NCBI GenBank assembly: GCA_947568835.1
Contig: OX387605.1
Span: 744,001-808,000, forward strand
Source of the DNA: Protonemura montana
Taxonomy: Eukaryota; Arthropoda; Insecta; Plecoptera; Nemouridae
Direction: 5' to 3'
DNA: 64,000 nucleotides
The notes under the pieces: model-generated
The model's database searches: none
What the model was told of the DNA's origin: nothing
The model's input: the letters and a program-made list of their open reading frames with translations, nothing else
Shown here: piece by piece, positions 1-28,846 of the stretch
Position numbering within the stretch: the first letter of the stretch is position 1
Layout of the letters: each line of letters opens with the position of its first letter
Position numbers and translations under genes: made by a program

Positions 1-480
1 GTGGCCATGTGACAGCTCAAAAGAAAACATGCACGTGCAGTCACTGCAGCCAAATACTGCAGCAGATTCCTGCACTAGTTAATTTGTAATGAAACAGTTG
101 GGTACGCTTTCAATTGAATTCAGGTGCTGTTCTAGATCGTGTGTGTTTTCTTGGGGGGAACAAGGAAGCCGTGCCTGATGGTGAAAAACATTGAAACAAT
201 TTCTATACTCTCGCTATGCTTTGTCGGCGCTGCCTGACAAAGGCTAGCGTTGCCTGAGCTTAGCTAAGCTTAGTCTTGCTATCGCTTTGCGTTGTCATAA
301 TTATGAGCTTGTGTATTTGGCTTTTATTTTTCAGAATGATAAGATTCTGTGAATGAACCTACATTCTGCTGAACGCCATTTCCAAATAAATTGTTCACCA
401 ACACGTAAAAATAACGCGTGTTTCTTGAATTTAAATGTAGAGCAGACCAAACTTTTCCCGGAATGAGTGATCGCCTTTTG
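1..480. other. Flank downstream of the GT31 gene
   Basis: No gene found. It contains a run of GCTTAGC/GCTAAGC-like small inverted repeats (about 225-300). AAAATAAAAG on the minus strand near 320-330 could serve as a poly(A) signal for the GT31 gene. Confidence 0.4.
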
Positions 481-2625
481 TCAGCTGCAACGCCAAACAT
501 TCGCCAGCCACGAGGGCCGCGTCCAGCAGCCGGAGACTGCGCACTGAGCCACGTGCTGCGCGACATCATACTGCGCACGTGCATGGTCACCGCGCGCACC
601 GTGTCCGCGCAGCTGTGCAGCGAGACGTGCGCAGGTCCAACCAGCGCAACAGCGCAGGTCAGTGTCTGGTGTAATGAGGCTGCCGAGGTCGATGCGCTGT
701 ACGCCTGCGCGGTCTGCCACGTAGCCGGTCACGTGGATGTCTTCGTTGGGGTGCAGCGGCGTCGACGCAGCGGCCGACACGAGCAGCGGCTGCTCACAAA
801 AATGCAATCCATTCACGACTCACAAGATATAATACGCATTATTTTATTATTATCAACATTATAAACGTCTCAAAAGTTGATGCCCAAACGGGGACTCAAA
901 CCCCGATCTCCACCTGTCACGGGTGTTGCTCTAACCAATTGAGCTACTTGGACCCCGATCTCCACCTGTTGCGGGTGTTGCTCTAACCAATTGAGCTACT
1001 TGGACCCTGATCTCCACCTGTCGCGGGTGTTGCTCTAACCAATTGAGCTACTTGGACCCCGATCTCCACCTGTCACAGGTGTTGCTCTAACCAATTGAGC
1101 TACTTGGGCCCCGATCTCCACCTGTCGCGGGTGTTGCTCTAACCAATTGAGCTACTTGAACCCCGATCTCCGCCTGTCGCGGGTGTTGCTCTAACCAATT
1201 GAGCTACTTGGACCCCGATCTCCACCTGTCACGGGTGTTGCTCTAACCTATTGAGCTACTTGGACCCCGATCTCCACCTGTCGCGGGTGTTGCTCTAACC
1301 AATTGAGCTACTTGGACCCCGATCTCCACCTGTCACGGGTGTTGCTCTAATCGCTCACCAGAGCAGCACGTGTGACCACGTAAAGCAAGCCGAGCAAGAA
1401 ATCAGTCTGCGAATGTTCGAGTCTTCCGAGCGCATGCGCAGCGTCAGGTGTGACGTCATCAAGAAGCGCGCGCAGCCGCAGCAAATCAACGATCGCGTCT
1501 TCGTCGAGCTTGACGAGCGCACGCATGCGCGGTGGACAGAAGTCACGTGACCAGCGCAGCCCGAGCAACGTCTTGGTGCTCAGAGAAGAATAACGCTCCA
1601 CTAGCGCCACCTGTTGAAACAAATATAACAACAACCTCAATGTTACAGTCTCTGCGTGAAAGATGGCCGCCAAATGACTACCTTACCGACAAAAATGCAG
1701 AGTACCGGAACATCACGTTAAGTGGAGCCACTGTCGTATGAAATTTAATTTCAATATTTCTCGTAGGTTAACTCGCTTTTGAAACTTTTCATGCTCAAAA
1801 GATCTCCGTCAATGTTTACCTCAACGATTGATATACACGTGACGATATTCAATGTAAGAGCAAGGTAAGGGCAAGGTAATGGCGAGGTAAGGGCAAGGTA
1901 AAGGCAAGGTTAGGGCAAGGTTAGGGCAAGGTAAGGGCAAGGTAAAGGCAAGGTAAAGGCAAGGTTAGGGCAAGGTAAGGGCAATGTAAGGGCAAGGTTA
2001 GGGCAAGGTTAGGGCAAGGTAAGGGCAAGGTAAAGGCAAGGTAAGGGCAAGGTAAGGGCAAGGTAAGGGCAAGGTAAGGGCAAGGTAAGGGCAAGGTAAG
2101 GGCAAGGTTAGGGCAAGGTAAGGGCATAATGACCTGCTAGGCCTGATTGAACATCTCTGACAGCTCAGACCAAGGACCAACCTGCACTATGTCCTGGTGC
2201 AGCTCCTGCTCCCTGCGCAGATCCGCCTGCGCAACAGACAAGTAACTGTCATCGGGTTCCCGATCCTCGTGAAGAGTCCCGAGCAGGAAAACCCGACGCA
2301 GCCCAAAGAAGTCTAGCACCTGCACCGGGTAGGCAGCCCGCATCGCTTCCCGCGCATGCGTGCTGCCAGCATGCGACACGACCAATAGCAGGCCAGCAAA
2401 GTCTCGCGACGCGCTTTCATTGGCCGGCGCGCAGGCCGCACGTTGCACGTAGCCAATGGCGTCGAGGCTTGGGGGCGTGGCGTGTGGCGGTGGCAGGCGT
2501 TTCTCCACCAGGCGCATCCAACGGGCGCCGATTAGACCCAGATGGGCGTGCACCAGTGCTAACAGTGCCCACGTGGCCAATGCCGATAGTGCAGCAAGAC
2601 GCCGCCAGTGGCGCGGTGTGCGCAT
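481..2625 (-). CDS. Beta-1,3-galactosyltransferase-like (GT31), 3 exons
   Basis: Predicted Golgi type II glycosyltransferase that adds a sugar in beta-1,3 linkage. Exons on the minus strand are 2625-2182, 1610-1359 and 789-481; all junctions are GT-AG and phase 0, giving 334 aa, a usual GT31 length. Seen: a short basic N-terminus and hydrophobic anchor (about residues 10-32), a sequon at N69, the GT31 block RRVFLLG (110-116), DIVQ (145-148), ERYSSLSTKTLLGLRW matching the family DSYxNLTLKT block, LVKLDED (180-186) at the metal-binding DxD position, and PNEDIHVTG (246-254) at the ED-V-G block. The third exon could start 3 nt earlier (GAG instead of CAG acceptor, adding one Gln). The segment between the DxD block and the ED block is shorter than in vertebrate B3GALTs and the C-terminal 80 residues are divergent. 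Both introns are nearly all repeats. Donor sugar and acceptor cannot be told; B3GNT or another GT31 subtype is possible. Confidence 0.8.
862..1351 (-). repeat. tRNA-like 52-bp tandem array in GT31 intron 2
   Basis: About nine 52-bp units (GATCTCCACC...GAGCTACTTG). On the minus strand each unit holds an A-box-like TAGCTCAATTGGTTAGAGC and a D-to-anticodon region. Only the terminal unit (862-890) keeps the T-arm GTTTGAGTCC and the acceptor 3' half TTTGGGC. The last unit ends about 8 bp from the exon 2 donor at 1358. Confidence 0.85.
1626..1853 (+). repeat. MITE arm, copy 1
   Basis: One arm of the foldback element seen complete at 19692-20105 (TGTTACAGTCTCTGCGTG... to CAACGATTGATATACACG). It lies in GT31 intron 1. 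The element end merges into the sequence about 16-30 bp before the exon 2 acceptor (CAACAG at 1611-1616, minus strand). Confidence 0.8.
1857..2128. repeat. 12-bp minisatellite
   Basis: About 22 units of GCAAGGTAAGGG with variants (GGTTAGGG, GGTAAAGG). With MITE copy 1 it accounts for nearly the whole of GT31 intron 1. The short in-frame minus-strand translations (LPLPCPYLALT) are repeat artefacts. Confidence 0.9.
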
Positions 2626-2807
2626 CTCAGTGCTGGGTCGCGTTTTGCACGCGCAACAGCTCGGTGTCGGTGCATGGTGAACACTGTAGCTCGACCACTG
2701 ACTGCGAGGGTGACGTCATTGTTGCTGCAGTGGCGCTGCAGTGGCGGAGGGTTGAAATTAATTGTGACTGGGTCATTAAAATTAGGTTAAGCCACTTGTT
2801 GCACACA

Positions 2808-3590
2808 ATGTGGGGTTTGCCGGTTCTCGTGAGATCACCGAAGTTAAGCAACACTGCGCTGGGTCAGGTATTGGATGGGTGACCATCATACACATGACCA
2901 GTTCTGTTCGGGAAAGAGGTTGGAGGGATGAAAGTTAAGCAACACTGCGTTGGGTCAGGTATTGGATGGGTGACCATCATATACATGACCAGTTCTGTTT
3001 GGGAGAGAGGTTGGAGGGATGAAAGTTAAGCAACACTGCGCTGGGTCAGGTATTGGATGGGTGACTATCATACACATGACCAGTTCTGTTCGGGAGAGAG
3101 GCTGGAGGGATGAAAGTTAAGCAACACTGCGCTGGGTCAGGTATTGGATGGATGACCATCATACACATGACCAGTTCTGTTCGGGAGAGAGGTTGGAGGG
3201 ATGAAAGTTAAGCAACACTACGCTGGGTCAGGTATTGGATGGGTGACCATCATACACATGACCAGTTCTGTTCGGTAGAGAGGTTGGAGGGATGAAAGTT
3301 AGTACAGCAACTTCACTCGCCTTGCTTATCAACCTCTCGACAGCATGGATTTGTGGAGGAATCCTGTTGTTCGCGTTGTACCGTCCTTCGGAAGGGACGT
3401 TAAGTCGGTGGTCCCCTTGGTCTTCGACAGGAGTAGGCTACGTGCCGGCACCGGGTTTCCCCTCCTCCCTTCTAGGCTAGGTTAAGTTCATCATAATCCA
3501 CTCATTCACCGACGCCATTAGACCAGTGCCACATGGCCAGATGTCAAAACAGTGCGTCGTTAAACACCACAAATAATAATAATAATCCAA
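2808..3590 (+). repeat. 5S-rRNA-like SINE with tandem 91-bp heads
   Basis: The unit resembles the 5S rRNA internal promoter region: GATCACCGAAGTTAAGCAAC and GGTATTGGATGGGTGACC, as in the A-box and C-box of 5S genes. The head region is repeated about five times (91-bp period) to 3290. A non-repeated tail follows (CCTTCGGAAGGGACGTTAAG, GTGCGTCGTTAAACACC) and ends in (AAT)n at 3571-3587. Architecture matches 5S-derived SINEs (SINE3 class) with an amplified head. Confidence 0.75.
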
Positions 3591-4461
3591 TTACCTACTC
3601 ATAGAAGAATTTGAAAATACTAACGATGCCAGGACCATTCGGCCGACAAAAAGTATGAAAATTTGAGTAAACCATCTCTATGCAGCAACTCAGCTTTTAA
3701 ACATTTTAGCCAAGTTTTAGAAACGGCCATTCAATTTAAAACACATGTTGCCAACCATCATGAACCGTGCTCGTGCAGCTTCCTGGTCCAGCTCAACTGA
3801 ACTAGATCTGAAGTTGATCTTGTTTCAATTCTGAAGACACCTACACAGATATTCACTAGACACGTTCGGCGGGTGGAATTCAGTCCTCTCGTCGGCGGAG
3901 ATGGCAATTGCCTCCTGGGCCTAAGATGTACCTACTGGCAGGACATCGACAGGTCGGCTAGCAGTGTTGGGCAAAGATAACGCGTTCAGATAACGCTTAG
4001 AGATAAGCTGACCCGCCTCCGCGGGTAGAGATTACCTAAACTGACACATAAAACAGCTTGCATAGCCTTGTCATAGGTGTCATACAAACAATACTTGACA
4101 ATTCGATAATAGTTGCATTACTATCTTTGTCCTCACAATAAGATCGGTGGTTCTAGCTTAGTTCCTAGTACTGGCAAGTATACTAGCTCGGAGATAGGAA
4201 TGGTTGTGTAGCTCTTAGGTAGTAGAGCGTTGAAAGTGTAATATTTACACACTCAACGCTACTAGTCAATGCTAAATATGAGACGATGAAAGCAGTCATA
4301 GATTAATGAGCAGAAATTGGAGCGTTTGTTTGAATTTAGCGGTGGTTCGGGACCGGCAGCGCTGGCACAACGCACGACAGCGGGTGGTGAACAGGCGAAC
4401 CTGCGTTTTACCCGAGTGAATTTGCTCGGTTTGGCCAACGGTTTCGAAAAGCAAAGCGAAG
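3591..4461. other. Upstream region of KRI1
   Basis: No gene found. At 3963 there is CAGTGTTGGGCAAAGATAAC followed by GCGTTCAGATAACGC, which looks like a hAT transposon end. No matching opposite end was found, so it may be a remnant. The KRI1 promoter and 5'UTR should lie in the last few hundred bases. Confidence 0.3.
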
Positions 4462-11673
<7,212 letters not shown>

Positions 11674-11686
<13 letters not shown>

Positions 11687-11868
11687 GATATCTTTAATAC
11701 AAGGACCAGGATCCAGCATAGGGAGCTGGAGACCATGATCCAGCATAGGGGACCGGAGACCAGAATCCAGCATAGGGGACCGGAGACCAGAATCCAGCAT
11801 AGGGGAGTGGAGACCAGGATCCAGCATAGGGGACCGGAGACCAGAATCCAGCATAGGGGACCGGGGAC
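11674..11868. repeat. 27-bp minisatellite overlapping KRI1 stop
   Basis: About seven units of CCAGCATAGGGGACCGGAGA plus CCAGAAT. The first GGATCCAGCATAG contains the KRI1 stop codon (TAG, 11684-11686), so the last three residues and the proximal 3'UTR are repeat sequence. Confidence 0.9.
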
Positions 11869-13691
11869 TATCTCTGCATTTAAAGCGATTTGAAATGTAT
11901 ATTGGAGGTTTATTGAGGAATAGGAAAGACAGAAACCCAACTTACACACGATAAAGGCTTTGGCGTGAATGTCCTGTCTTTTGTACTTTGGTTAGTTTCA
12001 TTCCCTTTTCCCCAACTAGTTCAACTGTTAACCTTTTCCTATTGTAGGTTATGTTTGGATCAACAAATATCTTACAGAGCAGAATGTCGTACGAAACGGA
12101 GTAATTTGTGTTGAGTTGAAGTCATTTCTCTTGCACGGTGAAACACTGCCAGGGATTTGCTGGCTCATACGCTTTTATTTTAAATCGGTTCTCTTCATTT
12201 GGGATCTAAATAAGAAGAGATTGGAAGGCATATTTCCTGAACAAAGCAGAAACAACAGAGACGGCTATATTTATATTTATTCCTGGTTTTCGACTGATAC
12301 CGTTGACCACAATGCATGTAACTGATGCGGGGGATTTAACAAAACATATTATGGGCATAAATCCCTTTTATCTGCGCTTTAAATGCACTTTTTCGTCGTT
12401 TATATGCAAGTCGGGCGCATGTAGTAAAGCTTGCTGATTGGCCAGCTCCCGGCACCATAGGACGACTGGCTTGGACTTTATCAACGCTTAGTGACAGTTT
12501 TCAAAGTAATTCCCTTGCAAGGCTGTCGAGGCGAGCAGATTGGCTGAAGGGTTTTGCGTTATTACAAAATTAAAATTAATGAATTTTTGAACGACAAAAA
12601 AAAAGGTCAATTAGATAATAGTGAATTGCTCAAAAGAACGATGTTATATTTTTATTATTGTTTCATTTTATTCTGAAGTCGATTGATTTCGTGGAAATGC
12701 ATTCCACGAAATCAATCGACTTCAGAATAAAATGAAACAATAATAAAAATATAACATCGTTCTGGTGTTTAAAGTAAATTAGTCCCTGGAATGCTTAGGA
12801 GCAAAGATCCTTTCACAGTAAAATTAATCGAGTGAAAATTATGGAAATGTCCAGCTGATGTTTGCTGTGGGATTTTTGGAGCTCTTCGACAATTAACTCT
12901 GCTGAGCGTAAGTTATAGTGTTTATCACATATTTTGTTGTGTAATATTATGTATACTTTAGAAAGAGTCCGTCTCCAAAATTACTATTGATTGATTTTAT
13001 TGATTGGTTTAATAAAAAGCAGCCCTGCCCACAAACCACAATTTTTCTGTCAAAAAATCTGTCTAGGAAATTAAACAAGCTGTGTTTGTCCCACTAAAGC
13101 TTTCTTGCTGCTCAATCTTGTATAACTCGCACAAGCTTTATGTCGAGTTAGAATCATAACACAGATTTTACTAGTCGCAAGTTGCCTAGAATCAAAACCA
13201 GCCGTTCCAAAACTTGGTACTACCTTAGAGAAAATAATATAGCTTATTCCTTGGTACTACCATAGGTACTACAACGTTTGACTGCTATGCACCCAAAAGA
13301 GTAATATGGTTACAATTCCCAGCAAAGTAGATGTATACATATTCTCTTTATACTTAATAAATACTCCATGCTAAAAACAGCTGTTTCTATGCCTAGGGCA
13401 CTGTTGATCTGAAACTTTGTATGCTACTTTTATGCCGCGTTATTTTTCTGTGGTTTATTCTTTCTGTATAGGTCACTAAATTTCCTTGGTACCAAACGTA
13501 TCTTGGCCTGCCCGTCTTCAGCGCTAGCATCACAGCGTCGTTGACTTTTTCGGGAAGAAGTCGGGCTCCGACGCCTCCAGTAGCGATTGACCGTCGTCGC
13601 GACGCAAGGACAGCATAACGAGTCTTGGAAGCGTTGACATTTAAAAGTGTTCATTTGAAGCCCTTCTCACTGTGGGCTCAACATCGCTGCT
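11869..13691. other. KRI1-muskelin intergenic region
   Basis: AT-rich, no gene found; the short frame near 12116 has no coding character. It contains the large perfect palindrome at 12635-12763. The GC-rich stretch 13490-13690 just before the muskelin ATG is the likely 5'UTR/promoter area. Confidence 0.5.
12635..12763. repeat. Perfect palindrome, 62-bp arms, 5-nt loop
   Basis: Arms 12635-12696 and 12702-12763 are perfect reverse complements (checked base by base) around the loop ATGCA. No related sequence was noticed elsewhere in the window. Confidence 0.95.
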
Positions 13692-25544
<11,853 letters not shown>

Positions 25545-25555
25545 TCTGGCTGCAG

Positions 25556-26668
25556 CATACTCTTGAAGTCCACCCACAATTGACATAGCAATAAGCACAA
25601 GCATAGCACACAAGGATCTTAAAACTTGGTTATCATATGGGACTGCACACAATTGACATAGCAATAAGCACAAGCATAGCAAACAAGGATCTTAAAACTT
25701 GGTTATCATATGGGACTGCACACAATTGATATAGCAATAAGCACAAGCATAGCACACAAGGATCTTAAAACTTGGTTATCATATGGGACTGCACACAATT
25801 GACATAGCAATAAGCACAAGCATAGCACACAAGGATCTTAAAACTTGGTTATCATATGGGACTGCACACAATTGACATAGCAATAAGCACAAGCATAGCA
25901 CACAAGGATCTAAAACTTGGTTATCATATGGGACTGCACACAATTGACATAGCAATAAGCACAAGCATAGCACACTAGGATCTTAAAACTAGGTTATCAT
26001 ATGGGACTGCACACATTTGACATAGCAATAAGCACAAGCATAGCACACAAGGATCTTAAAACTTGTATTGTTAACAACACTGTAACCGTCTCAAAAATTG
26101 ATGCCCAAACGCGGACTCGAACCCCGATCTCCACCTTTCGCAAGTGTTGCTCTGAACCATTGAGCTATCTGGACACTGGCTTTTTGAGATGATTTTAGTA
26201 TATTTCATATTCCCATATGATAACCATATGCAGTTCCATATGATAACCAAGTTTTAACATCCTTGTGTGCTATGCTTGTGCTTATTGCTATGTCAATTGT
26301 GTACAGTCCCATATGATAACCAAGTTCTATGATCCTTGTGTGCTCTACTTGTGCTTATTGCTATGTCAATTGTGTGCAGTCCCATATGATAACCAAGTTT
26401 TAAGATCCTTGTGTGCTATGCTTGTGCTTATTGCTATGTCAATTGTGTGCAGTCCCATATGATAACCAAGTTTTAAGATCCTTGTGTGCTATGCTTGTGC
26501 TTATTGCTATGTCAATTGTGTGCAGTCCCATATGATAACCAAGGTTTAAGATCCTTGTGTGCTATGCTTGTGCTTATTGCTATGTCAATTGTGTGCAGTC
26601 CCATATGATAACCAAGTTTTAAGATCCTTGTGTGCTATGCTTGTGCTTATTGCTATGTCAATTGTGGG
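25556..26668. repeat. Inverted pair of 73-bp arrays around a tRNA-like module
   Basis: About seven 73-bp units in minus orientation (25570-26066) and about six in plus orientation (26212-26668) flank a tRNA-like element at 26067-26200. Unit core: AATTGTGTGCAGTCCCATAT, GATAACCAAGTTTTAAGATC. The left array starts within about 30 bp of the muskelin stop codon, so it forms the proximal 3'UTR. The family recurs in BICD intron 6. Confidence 0.9.
26067..26200 (-). mobile_element. tRNA-like element with inverted-repeat flanks
   Basis: The minus strand gives an acceptor pair GTCCAGA/TTTGGGC (7 bp with wobble), an A-box-like AGCTCAATGG, and T-arm GTTCGAGTCC. The anticodon loop lacks a T at position 33, so it is unlikely to be a functional tRNA. 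Both flanks carry TTTTTGAGACGGTTACAGTG-type sequence in inverted orientation, suggesting a tRNA-like core inside a small inverted-repeat element. It is the intact relative of the 52-bp arrays. Confidence 0.6.
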
Positions 26669-28846
26669 TGGAACTTTGCAAGAGGCTGCTATTGTGGGTG
26701 TTGTAAGTTCAATTTAATCCTGTGACTAAAGGTGGAAGCCTGTTACTTTACCAAGGCACTGCCTGCTCTGACTGAAGAGCGAAATAAGAATCAGAACTCA
26801 TTTGCCTATCCATAGACTGAGAGTGACACAAATCTCACCAAGTCTGCTATTTTAAGATGCTTTTGAAAAAAGACAACGTCTGGAATTTTATTGAATAGGA
26901 TAGTCAAGTTGCAGGTTACCAGTGACTAGTATGGAAGACGATGTTGCTTCAATTTGGCCCCAGAGCGATCCTTTTCCACACAGGAATTAATTCGTTAGCA
27001 ATTGGACCAGATACGTTCCTATCTCGCAATGTTGTGTTTGTAGCCAGCTTCAGGGTTTACCTATGTATTTACGATTGAGTGCATATCTGAGCCAGCGCTA
27101 GGTAGGATTTGTTGCGTCTTTTCTCACGTTCTATCGCCCGCTTTGCACTAACAATACGATTATATCTTGCAACAAAAAGCTACAGTAAATGAGTTCTGAA
27201 ATGAATACATGGATAAGAAACTGTGATTTCAACTTTTTGAGTTTTGTTACAAATGTACCTTAAGTGAAAATGATGCATGTTGGTTTATTTGGTATAAACT
27301 TGTAAAATATATTATGTTTTTACTAGGTACCTGATGCGTATTGACTTTGTGCAAATCGTGGTTACATGCATTGTTGGCCAAGTTATTGATACCGAGTTAA
27401 ATCTCTGTACCGGGCACTCCCAGGTTTCAATCGTAATGTCTGGCTGGGCAAAGTTGATATTTTTCACCATCTAGGCTAAGCCACGGTTAAAGAGATGATT
27501 ATCCATTCGTTTACCTTTCGAATGTCGCTGTCATGCCAAGCCAAAACTCGAACCCTGAAAAAGATCACGGTATATATATTTTTTTTCTTGCAGATCAAAT
27601 GGCTGGACCCATTTAGATAAAGTCTTCAAATCTCTGAAATTAATCATTGATGAAACTCTTTGAATCTTTATTGTTTTTAGTAAAGATTAGCCAAAATAAA
27701 ATTTGTCCACAAGGACTTTGTAGGTGGGTGTATAAATTGTTTGATTTCTTTCAAATTGCTAGAACTTGATAAATTAGCAAAGTAGAAACTTAGATGTCTC
27801 AACTTAACTTTGCAAATGTTCTCAGTATCTATAGATGAGTATCAAGCTAGAAAATGATAGCAGCTCGACAAATCACCAAACTTTGGTATTCACATTTGAG
27901 TGTATTTCTTGTGAGTTTTGTGGCAGTTTTTATGCTTGACTCGATTGAGGTTTATTCTTATAAAATCAAGATAATGATGAGGTTTTCAAAAGTTAAACTG
28001 CTCTGAAATCTAGAGAGGAATCGAAAACTACCGTTGAAACCGAAGTGCAAATCATCAAAACTGAGATGCGACGAAAATAAATCGTGGCCTGGAGTGATGC
28101 AATTTTACTCTATCAAATTTCTATATTAAATCTAAAATAAACAAATCTTTTATTTTGCACTCTTTACAAACGACCAGAGTTTCTTAATAAACAGACACTT
28201 CCCTAAATGTGCCTTGACCTTCCCTTTGCATTACCGTTGGTTCAGCCAAGGAGCCAGCCTCCTTCGGTAGTGCAGCACATTTTATACTTACACCTGCTTA
28301 CACCTATTCCCAAAGAAGAAGGGAAAAGGCAAGTGAGAGAGACATACGTAACAATTTCTTTTACTTCTGTCTTTAATGAACTTGTGCACCAACTTGCAGA
28401 ACTCGGCTAGACATGTCTGATAACTAAGTGATGAGGTCCAAATTTACCTGGGAACTTTTCCTACTTTGGTCATATTTACATGATTGTACATTGAACTCAA
28501 ATTTTTCTAAGAAAGTAATTTACGTTGCCAATTTTTAAAATAAAATATACCATCAAGCATATGAGATGCAATGGTAGTTAGCTATTGTTTACTATGATTG
28601 AAAGTTTAGTAGTCGTAGAGATGCTGATATTTCTTATTATCGTGTGAAATAAACACTTTTGAAATGTACAGGTGCCGCCACTGTCGCGATTACAAATGGC
28701 GTCTTGCTACGTCCTGTCTGTAGCTGTCACCGCGAGACCGAGAAGAACGAGACCGTGAACGGTCGCGCAGAAAAGACAGTTTTTCCCTATGAAATGCTAG
28801 CTGAGTTTCGCGTAGTGAATCGAGCAAGCGAGCCGCGGTAGCCGCG
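26669..28846. other. Muskelin-BICD intergenic region
   Basis: AT-rich and apparently unique; no gene, array or RNA found. The GC-rich 28670-28846 stretch directly before the BICD ATG is its likely 5'UTR/promoter. Confidence 0.5.

Noticed and set aside
418-864. Plus-strand frame of 148 codons
   Set aside because: Shadow of the GT31 exon 3 on the opposite strand, which has family motifs.
862-1351. CRISPR array or real tRNA gene array
   Set aside because: The repeats have no unique spacers, the genome is animal, and the units lack T-arm and a proper anticodon loop.
1857-2128. Telomere-like repeat
   Set aside because: The 12-bp GCAAGGTAAGGG unit is not a known telomere motif and sits inside an intron.
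2469-2882. Plus-strand frame of 137 codons
   Set aside because: Antisense to the GT31 first exon; no motifs.
2808-3290. Functional 5S rRNA gene cluster
   Set aside because: Only the internal part resembles 5S, the unit is 91 bp, and it is joined to a SINE tail with (AAT)n.
3963-4050. hAT transposon
   Set aside because: Only one terminal-like motif is present; no matching second end or transposase.
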